Below, piece by piece: positions 1-6,654 of a stretch of DNA of 23,391 nucleotides (within the stretch, counting starts at the first letter, position 1; each line of letters opens with the position of its first letter). The notes under the pieces were generated by a model. It did no database searches and was not told where the DNA came from. It was given only the letters and a program-made list of their open reading frames with translations. Source of the DNA: a virus; the IMG/VR virus record IMGVR_UViG_3300025701_000913, positions 1 to 23,391 of that record. The stretch is one strand, 5' to 3'. Made by a program: the position numbers and the translations under genes.

Positions 1-259
1 ATGGGTTTATCTTTGACCACGAAAAAAGGAGAGGTAGGCTATCTAGGAGAAGGTGACCAATTGATGGGTGGGGGCAGAAAACCAGCTTTTCGTTTTCTGA
101 CCTTAGGTCTGTTGGTGTAATCCATAAATCTTCTATCGGCACGATGTCTATGACGCCTTCTTGAGCAAACATAGTTGTATCGCTAGCTGTGAATGAGAAG
201 TTTTCCTCTACCAGCCCATAGGTTTCGCTTAGGCTATCCTCTAACCTTGTATAGTACAT
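1..259 (-). CDS. Partial unknown protein at left edge (N-terminal 86 codons)
   Basis: An open frame starts at an ATG at 257-259 and stays open through the left edge, giving 86 residues. A purine-rich AGAAAG lies about 5 bases upstream. The residues around 24-44 (SDTTMFAQEGVIDIVPIEDL) loosely resemble the start of a Hint/intein module (DT-x-V then a G-x-x-x-I-x-x-L turn), but no splicing Cys is visible, so this is only a hint. Codon use and the strand match the neighbours. It lies 124 bases downstream of hsp20 with a structured inverted repeat between them. I do not recognise the family. The rest of the gene is outside the window. Confidence 0.5.
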   Translation of the reverse strand, partial: MYYTRLEDSLSETYGLVEENFSFTASDTTMFAQEGVIDIVPIEDLWITPTDLRSENEKLVFCPHPSIGHLLLDSLPLLFSWSKINP

Positions 260-282
260 AAGATCTTTCTATCTGCTAAAGC

Positions 283-361
283 CCCCACACAGCGACCCTG
301 GTTGGCCCAGAAAATGGTAACTAATCATCCTAAGGTTAGCAAACCCTTGCCCTGTGTGGGG
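283..361 (-). other. Compact inverted-repeat RNA-like element (10-bp closing stem, two inner hairpins)
   Basis: Bases 283-292 (ccccacacag) pair perfectly with 352-361, enclosing about 60 bases. Inside are a 4-bp hairpin at 298-310 with a 5-base loop, a linker, and a hairpin at 332-348 with one bulged base, so the fold is a multi-branch junction of 79 nt. It is not a tRNA: the closing stem is too long and there is no T-arm. There is no T-run after it, so it is not an ordinary terminator. It lies between the hsp20 stop and the next frame, so it would be in the leftward mRNA. It could be a small RNA, a processing site or a leader element for the left-edge gene. Confidence 0.5.
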
Positions 362-382
362 ACCTTTTAATTATACCACTAA

Positions 383-784
383 CTAATCGATAGCGATAGT
401 TTTTGGCTTCTTCTCTTCTGGAACATCCTTGTACAAGTCAATGTAAAGAATGCCGTCTGACATACCTGCTCTCTCCACCTCAAAGTATTCTGGCAGTGAG
501 AACGAGCGAACAAACTTTCGTCCAGCAATTCCCTTATACAGGTAATCACTATCATCAGACTCGGCTAGTTCGCCCTTTACGGTTAGGATAGACTTCTCGA
601 CAGAGATGTCAATGTCTTCCTTTTTAAATCCAGCTACCGCAAATTCCATAACGAATCGTTCGTTATCTAGTTTACGAACATTGTAGGGTGGGTAGTTGGT
701 TTTCTGCAGTGGTGCATTAAACATTCTGTCAATGTCCTGACTGAATGTTGCAAATGGATCCTTCATGTATAGCGATGCCATCAT
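383..784 (-). CDS. Hsp20-family small heat shock protein
   Basis: This 133-residue protein has the form of an alpha-crystallin small heat shock protein, an ATP-independent holdase in the cytoplasm that keeps unfolded proteins soluble. The N-terminal arm (about 1-35) carries DPFATF and a following DIDRMF helix. The beta-sandwich core (about 36-120) includes FKKEDIDISVE, LTVKGEL, FVRSFSLPEYF and GILYIDL. The tail ends in KTIAID, an I-x-I motif that docks onto neighbouring subunits. The start at 784 is preferred to an upstream GTG/TTG because AGGAGG lies 6-7 bases before it. A terminator and an extended -10 promoter lie just upstream, so it is probably transcribed on its own. Small Hsp20 genes are known from several phage groups, where they may assist virion protein folding. 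Confidence 0.93.
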   Translation of the reverse strand: MMASLYMKDPFATFSQDIDRMFNAPLQKTNYPPYNVRKLDNERFVMEFAVAGFKKEDIDISVEKSILTVKGELAESDDSDYLYKGIAGRKFVRSFSLPEYFEVERAGMSDGILYIDLYKDVPEEKKPKTIAID

Positions 785-836
785 TTTTGTCCTCCTTATA
801 AAGCGACTGTTGCTCCCCGAATGGGCAAGCAAATAT

Positions 837-865
837 ATTATAGCATAAAAAATAGCCCCTGGAAA
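837..865 (-). promoter_or_regulatory. Extended -10 promoter for hsp20
   Basis: On the minus strand, TGCTATAAT at 845-837 is a perfect -10 with the TGn extension. A weak -35 (TTTCCA, 860-865) lies 17 bases upstream within the terminator stem. Transcription would start near 830, leaving about 46 bases of leader before the hsp20 ATG at 784. The weak -35 is offset by the TGn extension. Confidence 0.6.
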
Positions 866-879
866 TATCCAAGGGCTAT
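846..879 (-). terminator. Rho-independent terminator after the holin-like gene
   Basis: Bases 852-863 pair with 868-879 (12 positions, one C-A mismatch, loop AATA). On the minus strand the stem is followed by TTTTTT. It lies 12 bases after the stop of the 892-1248 gene and ends the long leftward operon just before the hsp20 promoter. Confidence 0.8.
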
Positions 880-891
880 CCTTTATATTGT

Positions 892-1248
892 CTACTGAAC
901 TTTCTTGGCAGTTCCTCCGCCACCAGCAGATGGCTTCTTGGCTGCAGGCTTCTTAGCTGGAGCCTTTGGTGCAGACGACTTGGCCTTTGTTGCTGCCTCA
1001 TCAATCTTAGCTGCAATTTCTCCAGCCACTGAGTCAGCGATACGACCAAAAGCTGGGTCCTTAGTATTTAGGTAGCGAATAACAGTTGGTACTGCAGCTG
1101 CCCAAACACCATTAAGGACTCCTAGCCATTCTCCAGTGCCTAGATCTAGTGGCGATGAGACGCCAGCAGATGCCATTGCAGTGGTTACTAGTGCTAGGAC
1201 TACACCCAGCAGGTTACGTAGATATGAATCAATCATAGCCTTATTCAT
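892..1248 (-). CDS. Holin-like small membrane protein with Lys/Ala-rich tail
   Basis: This 118-residue protein has two hydrophobic segments at about 10-32 and 40-58, the second running from the GEWLGVLNGVWAAAVPTVIRYL stretch into a KDPAFG motif. It ends in an Ala/Lys/Pro-rich cationic tail (about 80-118). Two helices plus a charged C-terminus is the layout of phage holins, which form lesions in the host membrane to release the endolysin; the GEWL/NGVWAA/RYLNPKDPAFG pattern recalls proteins of this kind in actinophages (from memory). AGGAG lies 6 bases before the ATG. It is the last gene before the terminator at 846-879. Two other small membrane proteins (16035, 16310) also compete for the holin role. 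Confidence 0.7.
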   Translation of the reverse strand: MNKAMIDSYLRNLLGVVLALVTTAMASAGVSSPLDLGTGEWLGVLNGVWAAAVPTVIRYLNTKDPAFGRIADSVAGEIAAKIDEAATKAKSSAPKAPAKKPAAKKPSAGGGGTAKKVQ

Positions 1249-1260
1249 GTTTCTCTCCTT

Positions 1261-1428
1261 TTACCAAAGAACTTCATCAGCTATTTGGTGATAGTGTGTA
1301 TTGCATAATTGTATGCTTCTATTTTCAGTTGTAGTATAGGTTTCTTCTTGTCTATTAAAGCAAGTAGCCTCCTCGCAAACATCATACAGATACTTGCGTT
1401 TTTGTATAGCATCTTTTAGTGCTAACAT
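1261..1428 (-). CDS. Small Cys/His protein, 55 aa (possible zinc-binding)
   Basis: An ATG at 1428 preceded by GGAGG (6 bases) opens a 55-codon frame ending in TAA at 1261. Cysteines at 18, 23 and 42 and histidines at 45 and 47 form the pattern C-x4-C, then LCNTHYH. The second half resembles the FCSHDY and LCDFHY blocks of the proteins at 4234 and 4470, so it may be a shrunken member of the same Cys/His family. It fills the gap between the 1464 gene and the holin-like gene. No function can be assigned. Confidence 0.72.
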   Translation of the reverse strand: MLALKDAIQKRKYLYDVCEEATCFNRQEETYTTTENRSIQLCNTHYHQIADEVLW

Positions 1429-1463
1429 TGTGTTCCTCCAAATTAGATATATAGTGTATCATA

Positions 1464-1826
1464 CTAATTATCTTTCGGAAGAAATCTTTTAAGCTCTCTA
1501 AACTTGGTTAAGAGTTCTTGGGTATCCTGCCCTGGCTTATTAAGCATTTCGAAAAGATCTTTAAGTGTTACCTGGATTTCATCTATGAAGTCAAATGCCC
1601 ACTGTCTAGATGTAGATAAGAATTTAACAAACTCCTCTGTCTCTCCAAGTCTGAAGTTCTCAAGCTCCTGATGAGCATCCAACAAGGCATTTGATACTGT
1701 AAGCTTGTCTAACTCAAGCTGTGTTACACGCTCTATTGCTTTGCGATACTTAAGATGCCTATTAATAGATATAGCAGCACCAGAAACAATAGATACTATT
1801 GTAGCTATAAACAGTCCTAGCTCCAT
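1464..1826 (-). CDS. Single-pass membrane protein with coiled coil, unknown function
   Basis: With the ATG at 1826, which has AGGAG about 5 bases upstream, the protein is 120 residues. A GTG 12 bases earlier is in frame but has no better ribosome site. Residues 2-21 are a membrane helix (LGLFIATIVSIVSGAAISI), followed by a basic stretch (NRHLKYRK) and a long amphipathic region rich in Leu, Glu and Lys, probably a coiled coil facing the cytoplasm by the positive-inside rule. The upstream 53-codon gene ends one base before this start. A role in lysis or membrane attachment is possible, but an i-spanin is not expected in a host without an outer membrane. Confidence 0.75.
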   Translation of the reverse strand: MELGLFIATIVSIVSGAAISINRHLKYRKAIERVTQLELDKLTVSNALLDAHQELENFRLGETEEFVKFLSTSRQWAFDFIDEIQVTLKDLFEMLNKPGQDTQELLTKFRELKRFLPKDN

Positions 1827-1827
1827 G

Positions 1828-1989
1828 CTACTCCTCACTAATTAGCTTAATGATATTCTCCTTAGAAATTGTATCAGATTCTTCAGCATTAATCAAGCTC
1901 AAGATCCTATCTCTTTCTCCTAGCACACCCTGTGCGAGAATATAATTAACAAGTTTGTGTTGCTCTTCTGTTAGTTTAGTTTCAGACAT
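1828..1989 (-). CDS. Small acidic protein, 53 aa, unknown
   Basis: The frame begins at ATG 1989 with AGGAGG 8-9 bases upstream and ends at TAG 1828-1830, one base before the next gene. The 53 residues are predicted helical and acidic (MSETKLTEEQ..., ending LISEE). It overlaps the stop of the upstream gene (1982) by 8 bases. The strong ribosome site and close fit between neighbours argue that it is real. I do not recognise it. Confidence 0.75.
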   Translation of the reverse strand: MSETKLTEEQHKLVNYILAQGVLGERDRILSLINAEESDTISKENIIKLISEE

Positions 1990-2230
1990 CTTCCTTACCT
2001 CCTTCTCTAGTTAACATTACGATAGCACCATTGTCTTCCAGTGCTTTCTTGATCCTAATCATGTAGTCTACGGCCATTCTCTTTGTCTCCACATTGGGCA
2101 AAGACATGAATACTCTCTCGCTTGCTCTCACTACAAGGAAGTGGTCCTCGTCAATGATATCTAGGTAGAAGCCTTTTGGTGCATAGCTAGACAGTGATTG
2201 AACTGCCCTTCTCATTGGATCAGTGTACAT
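1982..2230 (-). CDS. Conserved-looking unknown protein, 82 aa
   Basis: The frame is open further upstream but that part lies inside whiB, so the ATG at 2230, overlapping the whiB stop by 11 bases, is the likely start; AAGAGG lies about 11 bases before it. The 82-residue product is a compact alpha/beta protein: a helix with PMRRAVQSL, strands FYLDIIDEDHFLVVRA and VFMSLPN, a helix (KRMAVDYMIRIKKALEDNG) and a final strand AIVMLTREGG. No catalytic motif is visible. Function unknown; it could be a partner of WhiB, but only position suggests that. Confidence 0.7.
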   Translation of the reverse strand: MYTDPMRRAVQSLSSYAPKGFYLDIIDEDHFLVVRASERVFMSLPNVETKRMAVDYMIRIKKALEDNGAIVMLTREGGKEDV

Positions 2231-2507
2231 TTTGTGTAAGCCTCTTCCATGTTTCTGCCCACTGCTTCTTGGTCTTGTGTTTACCAAATTCCCTGGAAAC
2301 TTTTCCATGCTCCAGATAGACACCACCCCAGACACCGTATTCCTTTTGAGAAACTCCAACCGCAAAACATTCTCTTGCAACTGGACATCCACCACAAAGC
2401 TGCTCTACTGCAGGACGGAGCTGTTCATTTTCCTCATAGGTTTCGAAGAATATGTTTACATCGTAGCTTAGGCAAGACGCATCTTGCTTCCACGCTTCCT
2501 TACTCAT
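2220..2507 (-). CDS. WhiB-like iron-sulfur transcriptional regulator
   Basis: The 95-residue protein has the four cysteine ligands of the Wbl family (C12, C38, C41, C47: C-x25-C-x2-C-x5-C), which bind a [4Fe-4S] cluster, followed by the family turn GVWGG at 58-62 and a basic C-terminal part (KHKTKKQW) that contacts DNA. Wbl proteins occur only in actinobacteria and their phages and usually act by binding region 4 of the principal sigma factor. In phage WhiBTM2 such a protein represses the host whiB2, so this one may redirect host transcription. The start at 2507 follows the upstream stop by 3 bases, with AGGTAG nearby. It lies in a cluster of small early-type genes. Confidence 0.93.
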   Translation of the reverse strand: MSKEAWKQDASCLSYDVNIFFETYEENEQLRPAVEQLCGGCPVARECFAVGVSQKEYGVWGGVYLEHGKVSREFGKHKTKKQWAETWKRLTQNVH

Positions 2508-2510
2508 GAG

Positions 2511-2720
2511 CTACCTCACAAGCTTATTCGGAATCTCCCAGCCGTTTGACCCAACCTCAAAGATGTCTTGAGAGTACCATACGCCCTTTACAAATGCACC
2601 ATTCTTGTTAGACCATGCACCAGGATATGCCTTTGAAAAGACTACATCCCAACCACGCCATGATAGCATCTTATTTCTTGAAACGATTTTTTCCATTTGC
2701 TCTAGTGAAGTGATGTTCAT
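2511..2720 (-). CDS. Small aromatic-rich protein, 69 aa, unknown
   Basis: A GGAGAG site lies about 7 bases before the ATG at 2720. The 69 residues contain a helix (SLEQMEKIVSRNK) followed by a Trp/Tyr-rich beta region (MLSWRGWDVVFSK, GVWYSQDIFEV, NGWEIP). The order WRGWDV...G.WSNKNGAFVKGVW suggests a small beta fold of the type often seen in actinophage hypothetical proteins. No catalytic residues stand out. It is followed 3 bases later by whiB, with which it is probably co-translated. Confidence 0.75.
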   Translation of the reverse strand: MNITSLEQMEKIVSRNKMLSWRGWDVVFSKAYPGAWSNKNGAFVKGVWYSQDIFEVGSNGWEIPNKLVR

Positions 2721-2734
2721 TTCTTTCTCTCCGT

Positions 2735-3088
2735 CTAGTATCGAAACACGTTCAGGTCTGGTCTACCCTTTTTATCTACTAGGATTGCCATGTCAGATAG
2801 TGCTTCTTTTGGGTTACATAGGTAGATGAATTCATCTAACTCGTCGAGATTGTCTCGTACCCAGGACCTGGTCACCTTTACGACCTTGCCCTTAATTCCA
2901 TTGGCCTTCAGAGTGTTCTCTGAAATATTGGTAAATTCGTAGGCCATCGAGTTAATGTTAGCTGGACCTAGAGAAAACAAAGTTAGCTCGTGGTCTTCGC
3001 TATCCATAGATCTCATAGACCTGCCAACTGCATTAATAAATATTTCGTACTGGCTAAAAGCCTTAGTTCCCTGAATAAGGATTTTCAT
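2735..3088 (-). CDS. Small Rossmann-like protein, possibly SLOG-type
   Basis: The 117-residue protein starts with a beta strand and loop typical of a nucleotide-binding Rossmann fold (MKILIQGTKAF), has a helix, a strand with ELTLFSLGPANINSMAYEF, and ends with strand-helix units (GKVVKVTRSWVRDNLDELD, FIYLCNPKE). The pattern resembles SLOG-type proteins that bind nucleotides or ligands, and the GPANINSMA block looks conserved, but I cannot name the family firmly. It overlaps the upstream membrane protein by 26 bases, with AAAGG 9 bases before the ATG. Role unknown; nucleotide sensing or salvage is possible. Confidence 0.72.
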   Translation of the reverse strand: MKILIQGTKAFSQYEIFINAVGRSMRSMDSEDHELTLFSLGPANINSMAYEFTNISENTLKANGIKGKVVKVTRSWVRDNLDELDEFIYLCNPKEALSDMAILVDKKGRPDLNVFRY

Positions 3089-3482
3089 TGTCTTGGCCTT
3101 TCGTTAGTGTCTCAACAATAAATGCTATAGTATCCAATTCTACATTACTCATAGACATTGTGTCAACTGTTTTTGTAGTTTCTTCAATTATTTTTCCGTT
3201 AACGATCTCTGCTGCTAAAAGAGCATCGTTCTTTATCCAATATGCTGTGTCTTCGGTTAGAACAACCTTGGTAGAATGCTTCTCTAGGTAGTCAAAGGAC
3301 TGGCCTACTGGCTTCTTTTGTATCTTGGCTGCCATGACTCCCCAGGGTTTTAGTACATCAAATTTGTAGCTTTGCGTATACTGAACATCAATTCTCTTTA
3401 TACTATCTATGTTAAACTTAAAAAAGTTATACGTGATTAGCACAGCAGACAATGCTGTAAGTGCTCCAATAACGTACTCCAT
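3063..3482 (-). CDS. Membrane-anchored unknown protein, 139 aa
   Basis: GGGAGG lies 6 bases before the ATG at 3482. Residues 2-20 form one membrane helix (EYVIGALTALSAVLITYNF), followed by a soluble part with beta strands (IDVQYTQSYKFDVLKPWG, KVVLTEDTAYWIKND) and a helical end (NVELDTIAFIVETLTKGQ). No enzyme motif is seen. The C-terminus overlaps the next gene by 26 bases, so the two are probably co-translated. Function unknown. Confidence 0.72.
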   Translation of the reverse strand: MEYVIGALTALSAVLITYNFFKFNIDSIKRIDVQYTQSYKFDVLKPWGVMAAKIQKKPVGQSFDYLEKHSTKVVLTEDTAYWIKNDALLAAEIVNGKIIEETTKTVDTMSMSNVELDTIAFIVETLTKGQDNENPYSGN

Positions 3483-3507
3483 TAATAGCCTCCCATATTA
3501 TTATACT

Positions 3508-3837
3508 TTATAGTTTTAGTACTCGGATAATATATTCTAAAGTTTCTTTTAAGTTTTGAGGCAAGCGATCTCTATCATTCTGAGACAGGGCCCTGCTAGA
3601 TAGCCTAACGACTGGGTTAGATTCTGTCACATTCATATCCAAGAAGCCTCTCTCCCAAAGCTGATTAACCTCGTCAAGAAATAGATCATCCATTCTTTGC
3701 TTAAGCTCTTCGTCTATCTCCTTGATTTTTTCTGTAAACGAGTATATAAACTCTCCCGTTTCAGAGTCTACTCCAGCTACCTCGATGGCACCAGCAAGGA
3801 TTAGCCCCTCTATGTAGTCATCTGCAGAGCTAGTCAT
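3508..3837 (-). CDS. Unknown helical acidic protein, 109 aa
   Basis: The ATG at 3837 overlaps the stop of the nuclease gene by 8 bases, with AGAGAAAG just upstream, so the pair is likely translationally coupled. The product is mostly helical and acidic: DDYIEGLILAGAIEVAGV looks like a helix pair of a small winged or helix-turn-helix domain, followed by a coiled segment (EKIKEIDEELKQRMDDLFLDEVNQLW) and a C-terminal helix (QNLKETLEYIIRVLKL). No family recognised. Confidence 0.7.
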   Translation of the reverse strand: MTSSADDYIEGLILAGAIEVAGVDSETGEFIYSFTEKIKEIDEELKQRMDDLFLDEVNQLWERGFLDMNVTESNPVVRLSSRALSQNDRDRLPQNLKETLEYIIRVLKL

Positions 3838-4234
3838 TAGACTTTCTCTTGGCTAGTAGTTCGTCAAAGTTTTTAACTTTCGTGTCACCCAGATATCCCC
3901 ACGCATAGCCTTTCTCTACCATCTCCATATTCACAGACTTATCATTGTGATCTAGATGAATCCAGCCAAGAACACGACCATATTTACCAGCACTATTACT
4001 CTTCTCTGTACGAATAGTCACAGTCTCTGCTTCTTTAATCTTTGTTTCTAGATAGTGTTTAGCTTCTAGGCCAAGCTTCTTCTCATTAAGATCCCTGGTC
4101 CTTGACTCTGGTGTGTCAATACCAGCCAACCTAACCCTAGACTTGAAGTGAATGTCAAACCCTAAGTCCATGATTACGTCAATGGTATCACCATCTACAA
4201 TTTTTGTAACTTCTTTTACGTAATACTCATACAT
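3830..4234 (-). CDS. Thermonuclease (SNase)-like nuclease
   Basis: This 134-residue protein matches the staphylococcal nuclease fold, an OB-fold phosphodiesterase that cuts single- and double-stranded DNA or RNA using Ca2+. Visible motifs: VDGDT (13-17) with D16, RLAGIDTPE (35-43) giving R35, D40, T41 and E43, and GRVLG with R87. These correspond to D21, R35, D40, E43 and R87 of the Staphylococcus enzyme, so the active site is complete. There is no signal peptide, so it acts in the host cytoplasm, perhaps in host DNA breakdown or DNA processing. The ATG shares one base with the TAA of the gene before it, with AGGAG about 10 bases upstream. Confidence 0.92.
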   Translation of the reverse strand: MYEYYVKEVTKIVDGDTIDVIMDLGFDIHFKSRVRLAGIDTPESRTRDLNEKKLGLEAKHYLETKIKEAETVTIRTEKSNSAGKYGRVLGWIHLDHNDKSVNMEMVEKGYAWGYLGDTKVKNFDELLAKRKSND

Positions 4235-4470
4235 TATACGTTGTCTCCTATCAGACGGTTCTCTATTAGTTTATCTCTCTCGTCTATCGTCTCAAAAGAG
4301 AATGCCTCTATCTTTTGTTTGCCCGAATCTGACATCATTATGTTGTTATAATCATGGGAGCAGAACATTAGCTCTCCAGACACCCCACGCACAAGAACGT
4401 ATGCCTGGGCAGCACAGATATCGCACCTGTCTTGCTGTGAAAGAATTTGCTTTGGCTCTACAATATCCAC
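4234..4470 (-). CDS. Small zinc-finger-like Cys/His protein (actinophage type)
   Basis: The GTG at 4470 shares its first base with the TAG of the upstream gene and has AGGAG 7 bases before it. A TTG at 4491 would lie inside the upstream gene with no ribosome site, so I prefer the GTG, giving 78 residues. C16 and C19 (CDIC) and C37 with H39 (FCSHD) flank a short beta hairpin (AQAYVLV...GELMFC), as in small zinc-binding proteins widespread in actinobacteria and their phages (DUF7455-like by memory, not checked). It may be a regulator or adaptor. The larger upstream protein repeats the same pattern twice. Confidence 0.75.
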   Translation of the reverse strand: MDIVEPKQILSQQDRCDICAAQAYVLVRGVSGELMFCSHDYNNIMMSDSGKQKIEAFSFETIDERDKLIENRLIGDNV

Positions 4471-5027
4471 TATACTTCTCCTAATTTCCAAAACTCTTCG
4501 TCAGCTCTCCAGTCTCTCATTGTTCTACGGTAATCATCTATTACAAATTTTTTAGTGATATCTATTCCGTTAGATAGGCATCTGTAGAGGTACTTTCTGT
4601 GATGAAAGTTGCAAAACTGATCAGATATCTCAAGACTATTCATTTCTCTATAAAACACATACGGCTCGGAGCCACACCAGCACTTATACCCTTCTGGTCT
4701 TAGCTCTCTAGTTGGTGGAGGACTATCGAAGGTCCAAGCAACTTGCATAGTTTGATCAACCACGAACTCAAAGACCTTGTCATGTTGCTCTGTAGAAAAC
4801 TGCAACTCAGCATTTTTTTCAAAAAAGTAATGAAAATCACACAAGAACTTGTTTCCATGAGAACCACTGACATATGCATAAGCTGGTGCTGCACAAGATG
4901 TACTTAGCCTAGTAGCACCATCACTGATTGCGGCAGCCTTTGATTCAATTAGCATTAGTGGATCGAAAGCCTGGCAAGTCTTACCAACTAAAGCTTTATT
5001 TATCTGTGCTGTAAAATCCATTGCCAT
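4470..5027 (-). CDS. Two-module Cys/His protein, unknown function
   Basis: The 185-residue protein contains two blocks resembling the protein at 4234. Block one (about 43-67) has C45 (SCAAPAYAYV) and FLCDFH with C63 and H66, but the first Cys of the expected pair is replaced, so it may not bind metal. Block two (about 114-144) has C116, C118 (CWC), and FCNFHH with C139 and H142. A charged helical tail follows (DYRRTMRDWRADEEFWKL). The ATG at 5027 has GGAG about 11 bases upstream and overlaps the FmdB-like gene by 32 bases. It probably arose by duplication of a small zinc-finger unit. Confidence 0.72.
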   Translation of the reverse strand: MAMDFTAQINKALVGKTCQAFDPLMLIESKAAAISDGATRLSTSCAAPAYAYVSGSHGNKFLCDFHYFFEKNAELQFSTEQHDKVFEFVVDQTMQVAWTFDSPPPTRELRPEGYKCWCGSEPYVFYREMNSLEISDQFCNFHHRKYLYRCLSNGIDITKKFVIDDYRRTMRDWRADEEFWKLGEV

Positions 5028-5172
5028 TAAATCGTACTCCTGGGATGTCGTATACTCTAGTTAGGTTCGATGAGCAGTTGTCGCACTCATAAGAATCTTC
5101 AGGTTCGCTTATACCCCTGATGATATCCTTATAAGTGCCACAGCTGACACACTTATAGCTATAGATAGCCAA
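4996..5172 (-). CDS. FmdB-like zinc-ribbon protein (TTG start)
   Basis: GGAGGAG 5 bases before a TTG at 5172 opens a 58-codon frame ending at TAA 4996. The product has the FmdB-type zinc-ribbon layout: (M)AIYSYKCVSCG at the start with C8 and C11, then CDNC with C30 and C33, a strand RVYDIPGVRF, and the family ending GNGFYSTDK. These are small putative regulatory zinc ribbons of unclear function; similar ones occur in many phages. The start codon is TTG, which is easily missed. It overlaps the next gene by 32 bases and follows the endolysin by 14 bases, suggesting co-transcription. Confidence 0.87.
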   Translation of the reverse strand: MAIYSYKCVSCGTYKDIIRGISEPEDSYECDNCSSNLTRVYDIPGVRFNGNGFYSTDK

Positions 5173-5186
5173 GTAAACTCCTCCTG

Positions 5187-5966
5187 TTAAGAAAGCTTAA
5201 TCTTTTGGCCAACCCTAATCAGGTTAGGATTCTTAATGCCATTAAGCTTTGATAGTGCAGAGATTGTGGTTTTATTTGCCCTAGCAATCTTACCAAGGGT
5301 GTCTCCGCTCTTAACAGTATACACCTTTGATGCTGATTTTGCAACTGCTTTTTTTGCAGCTGGCTTTGGTGCTGGTTTTTTTGCTACTGTCTTTTTTACA
5401 GCTGGCTTCTTAACTGGCTGGTGTACTGGTGCAGGAGCTGTTGGCTCCTTCTCGTCTGTCGCTACGTTTGCGTAAGCCTTAGCCTTTTCTGCAGCGATCA
5501 GTGCCTTTACAAAGCTGATTGGCTCAACAAAGCCCTTACCGTCGGCGGACCACCCGTGAGTCTTGCCCTTCCAAATTTCCCAATGAAGATGAATACCAGT
5601 TGACATTCCAGATGTCCCCATTTTTCCCAGGACAGTTCCAGGCTTAACCTTTTGTCTTGGCTTTACCTGGATGGACCCTGGCTCTAGATGTGCGTATAGA
5701 GATGTGTAGTACTCTCCGTCAATCATATGGCGGATTACAACATAGTGCCCAAATCCACCACCAGCTGCATTAGAAACCCTAGCCTTTAGAACTGTGCCCC
5801 CAGCGAAGGCTTCGATATACCATGGGGCCTTGCCTAGTCCACAGATGTCCGTTCCGTTGTGGTGCTTTCGTGTCTTCTTTACTGGGTGAATTCTCCATCC
5901 CATCTTGGAAGTAATTTTCCAAGTCTTTCCGTATGCCCCGTCAATGGGCTGTTGATACTTTGACAT
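5187..5966 (-). CDS. Endolysin: M23 metallopeptidase with C-terminal LysM
   Basis: The 259-residue protein has an M23 (lysostaphin-type) zinc endopeptidase domain at about 15-150 and a LysM peptidoglycan-binding repeat at about 215-259 ([20 protein letters not shown] start). Zinc ligands H36 and D40 (HHNGTD) and H128 of HLHWEI, with catalytic H93 (YAHL) and H126, are all present. A Lys/Ala/Pro-rich linker (about 170-213) joins them. There is no signal peptide, so release across the membrane would need a holin. It cleaves peptide cross-links of the cell wall during lysis. AAGGAG lies before the ATG at 5966. The first gene after the modification cassette, it is separated by about 10 kb from the holin candidates at 16 kb. 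Confidence 0.93.
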   Translation of the reverse strand: MSKYQQPIDGAYGKTWKITSKMGWRIHPVKKTRKHHNGTDICGLGKAPWYIEAFAGGTVLKARVSNAAGGGFGHYVVIRHMIDGEYYTSLYAHLEPGSIQVKPRQKVKPGTVLGKMGTSGMSTGIHLHWEIWKGKTHGWSADGKGFVEPISFVKALIAAEKAKAYANVATDEKEPTAPAPVHQPVKKPAVKKTVAKKPAPKPAAKKAVAKSASKVYTVKSGDTLGKIARANKTTISALSKLNGIKNPNLIRVGQKIKLS

Positions 5967-5997
5967 ATTGTCTCCTTATTATTTGTATGTTATAGTC

Positions 5998-6654
5998 TTA
6001 CTCTGTGCCGTCAGACATTCTTGGGTTAGCTAGGTGGTGATACCAGTGAGGCATTGAGTACCGAGTCCCCTTCGTAATTGGCATAATCTCATGTATATAG
6101 AGAAAGTTAGATGGAAAAAAGACAATGCTTCCTGCCTCTGGTTTAATTCTAACATTAGAGTGCTGAAATTCGATCTCGCCGCCATCGTAGTCATCATTAA
6201 GGTAGCTTACGGTTGAAATCAGTCTGCTACTAATACCAAGATCTTGATGAGCTGGAAGGTGTCCGCCGTCCTCATCATACCTAAGGACACCATCCATTGG
6301 TTCCTCTGACTTTACTGAGGTTCTAGCCCATGGGTAAAGCACCATGTAGTGCTCAAGTGCCTCGTCCAAAGAGCCATAAAGTGCATCTGCAATTTCGATC
6401 AGGTCATCTCTGTAGAAGTCGTGGTCGCTAATATCTTTGTGTCTCCAGATAAAGAACTTATGATTAAATGGCTTGGGCATGTGCTCATCCCACCACGGCT
6501 CCCAGTCAGTCACCATTGTCCACTGGTCTCCATGCTCTTTCCTGTTAAACTTATCGGAAAGATTCTTGACTAGTTCAACGACTTTATCTGTATTAGGTAT
6601 AATGTTCTTATAATAAACCAAACCTAGGTCTAGCACTTCAAACTGTACGCTCAT
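5998..6654 (-). CDS. 2OG-Fe(II) oxygenase, prolyl-hydroxylase-like
   Basis: The ATG at 6654 overlaps the carbamoyltransferase stop as ATGA, with AAGGTGAT just upstream; an in-frame start further up would overlap by 30 bases and is less likely. The 218-residue product has the complete Fe(II)/2-oxoglutarate site of the prolyl 4-hydroxylase type: H136 and D138 in LPAHQD, H188 in YIHEI, and R198 in KGTRYS for 2-oxoglutarate, with GGEIEF and GSIVFFPS strands. Such enzymes use O2 to hydroxylate peptides, sugars or bases. Substrate here unknown. Last gene of the cassette; translation is coupled to the carbamoyltransferase. Confidence 0.9.
   Translation of the reverse strand: MSVQFEVLDLGLVYYKNIIPNTDKVVELVKNLSDKFNRKEHGDQWTMVTDWEPWWDEHMPKPFNHKFFIWRHKDISDHDFYRDDLIEIADALYGSLDEALEHYMVLYPWARTSVKSEEPMDGVLRYDEDGGHLPAHQDLGISSRLISTVSYLNDDYDGGEIEFQHSNVRIKPEAGSIVFFPSNFLYIHEIMPITKGTRYSMPHWYHHLANPRMSDGTE

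Noticed and set aside
283-361. tRNA gene
   Set aside because: The closing stem is 10 bp, there is no T-arm, and no anticodon loop fits.
1464-1826. i-spanin
   Set aside because: The layout (one N-terminal helix plus coiled coil) fits, but the inferred host has no outer membrane and no o-spanin partner is seen.
3482-3526. TATAAT at 3500-3505 as a promoter for the 3063-3482 gene
   Set aside because: The -35 region is poor and transcription would start inside the ribosome site.
5028-5186. Empty intergenic gap before the endolysin
   Set aside because: A TTG-started FmdB-like gene fills it.
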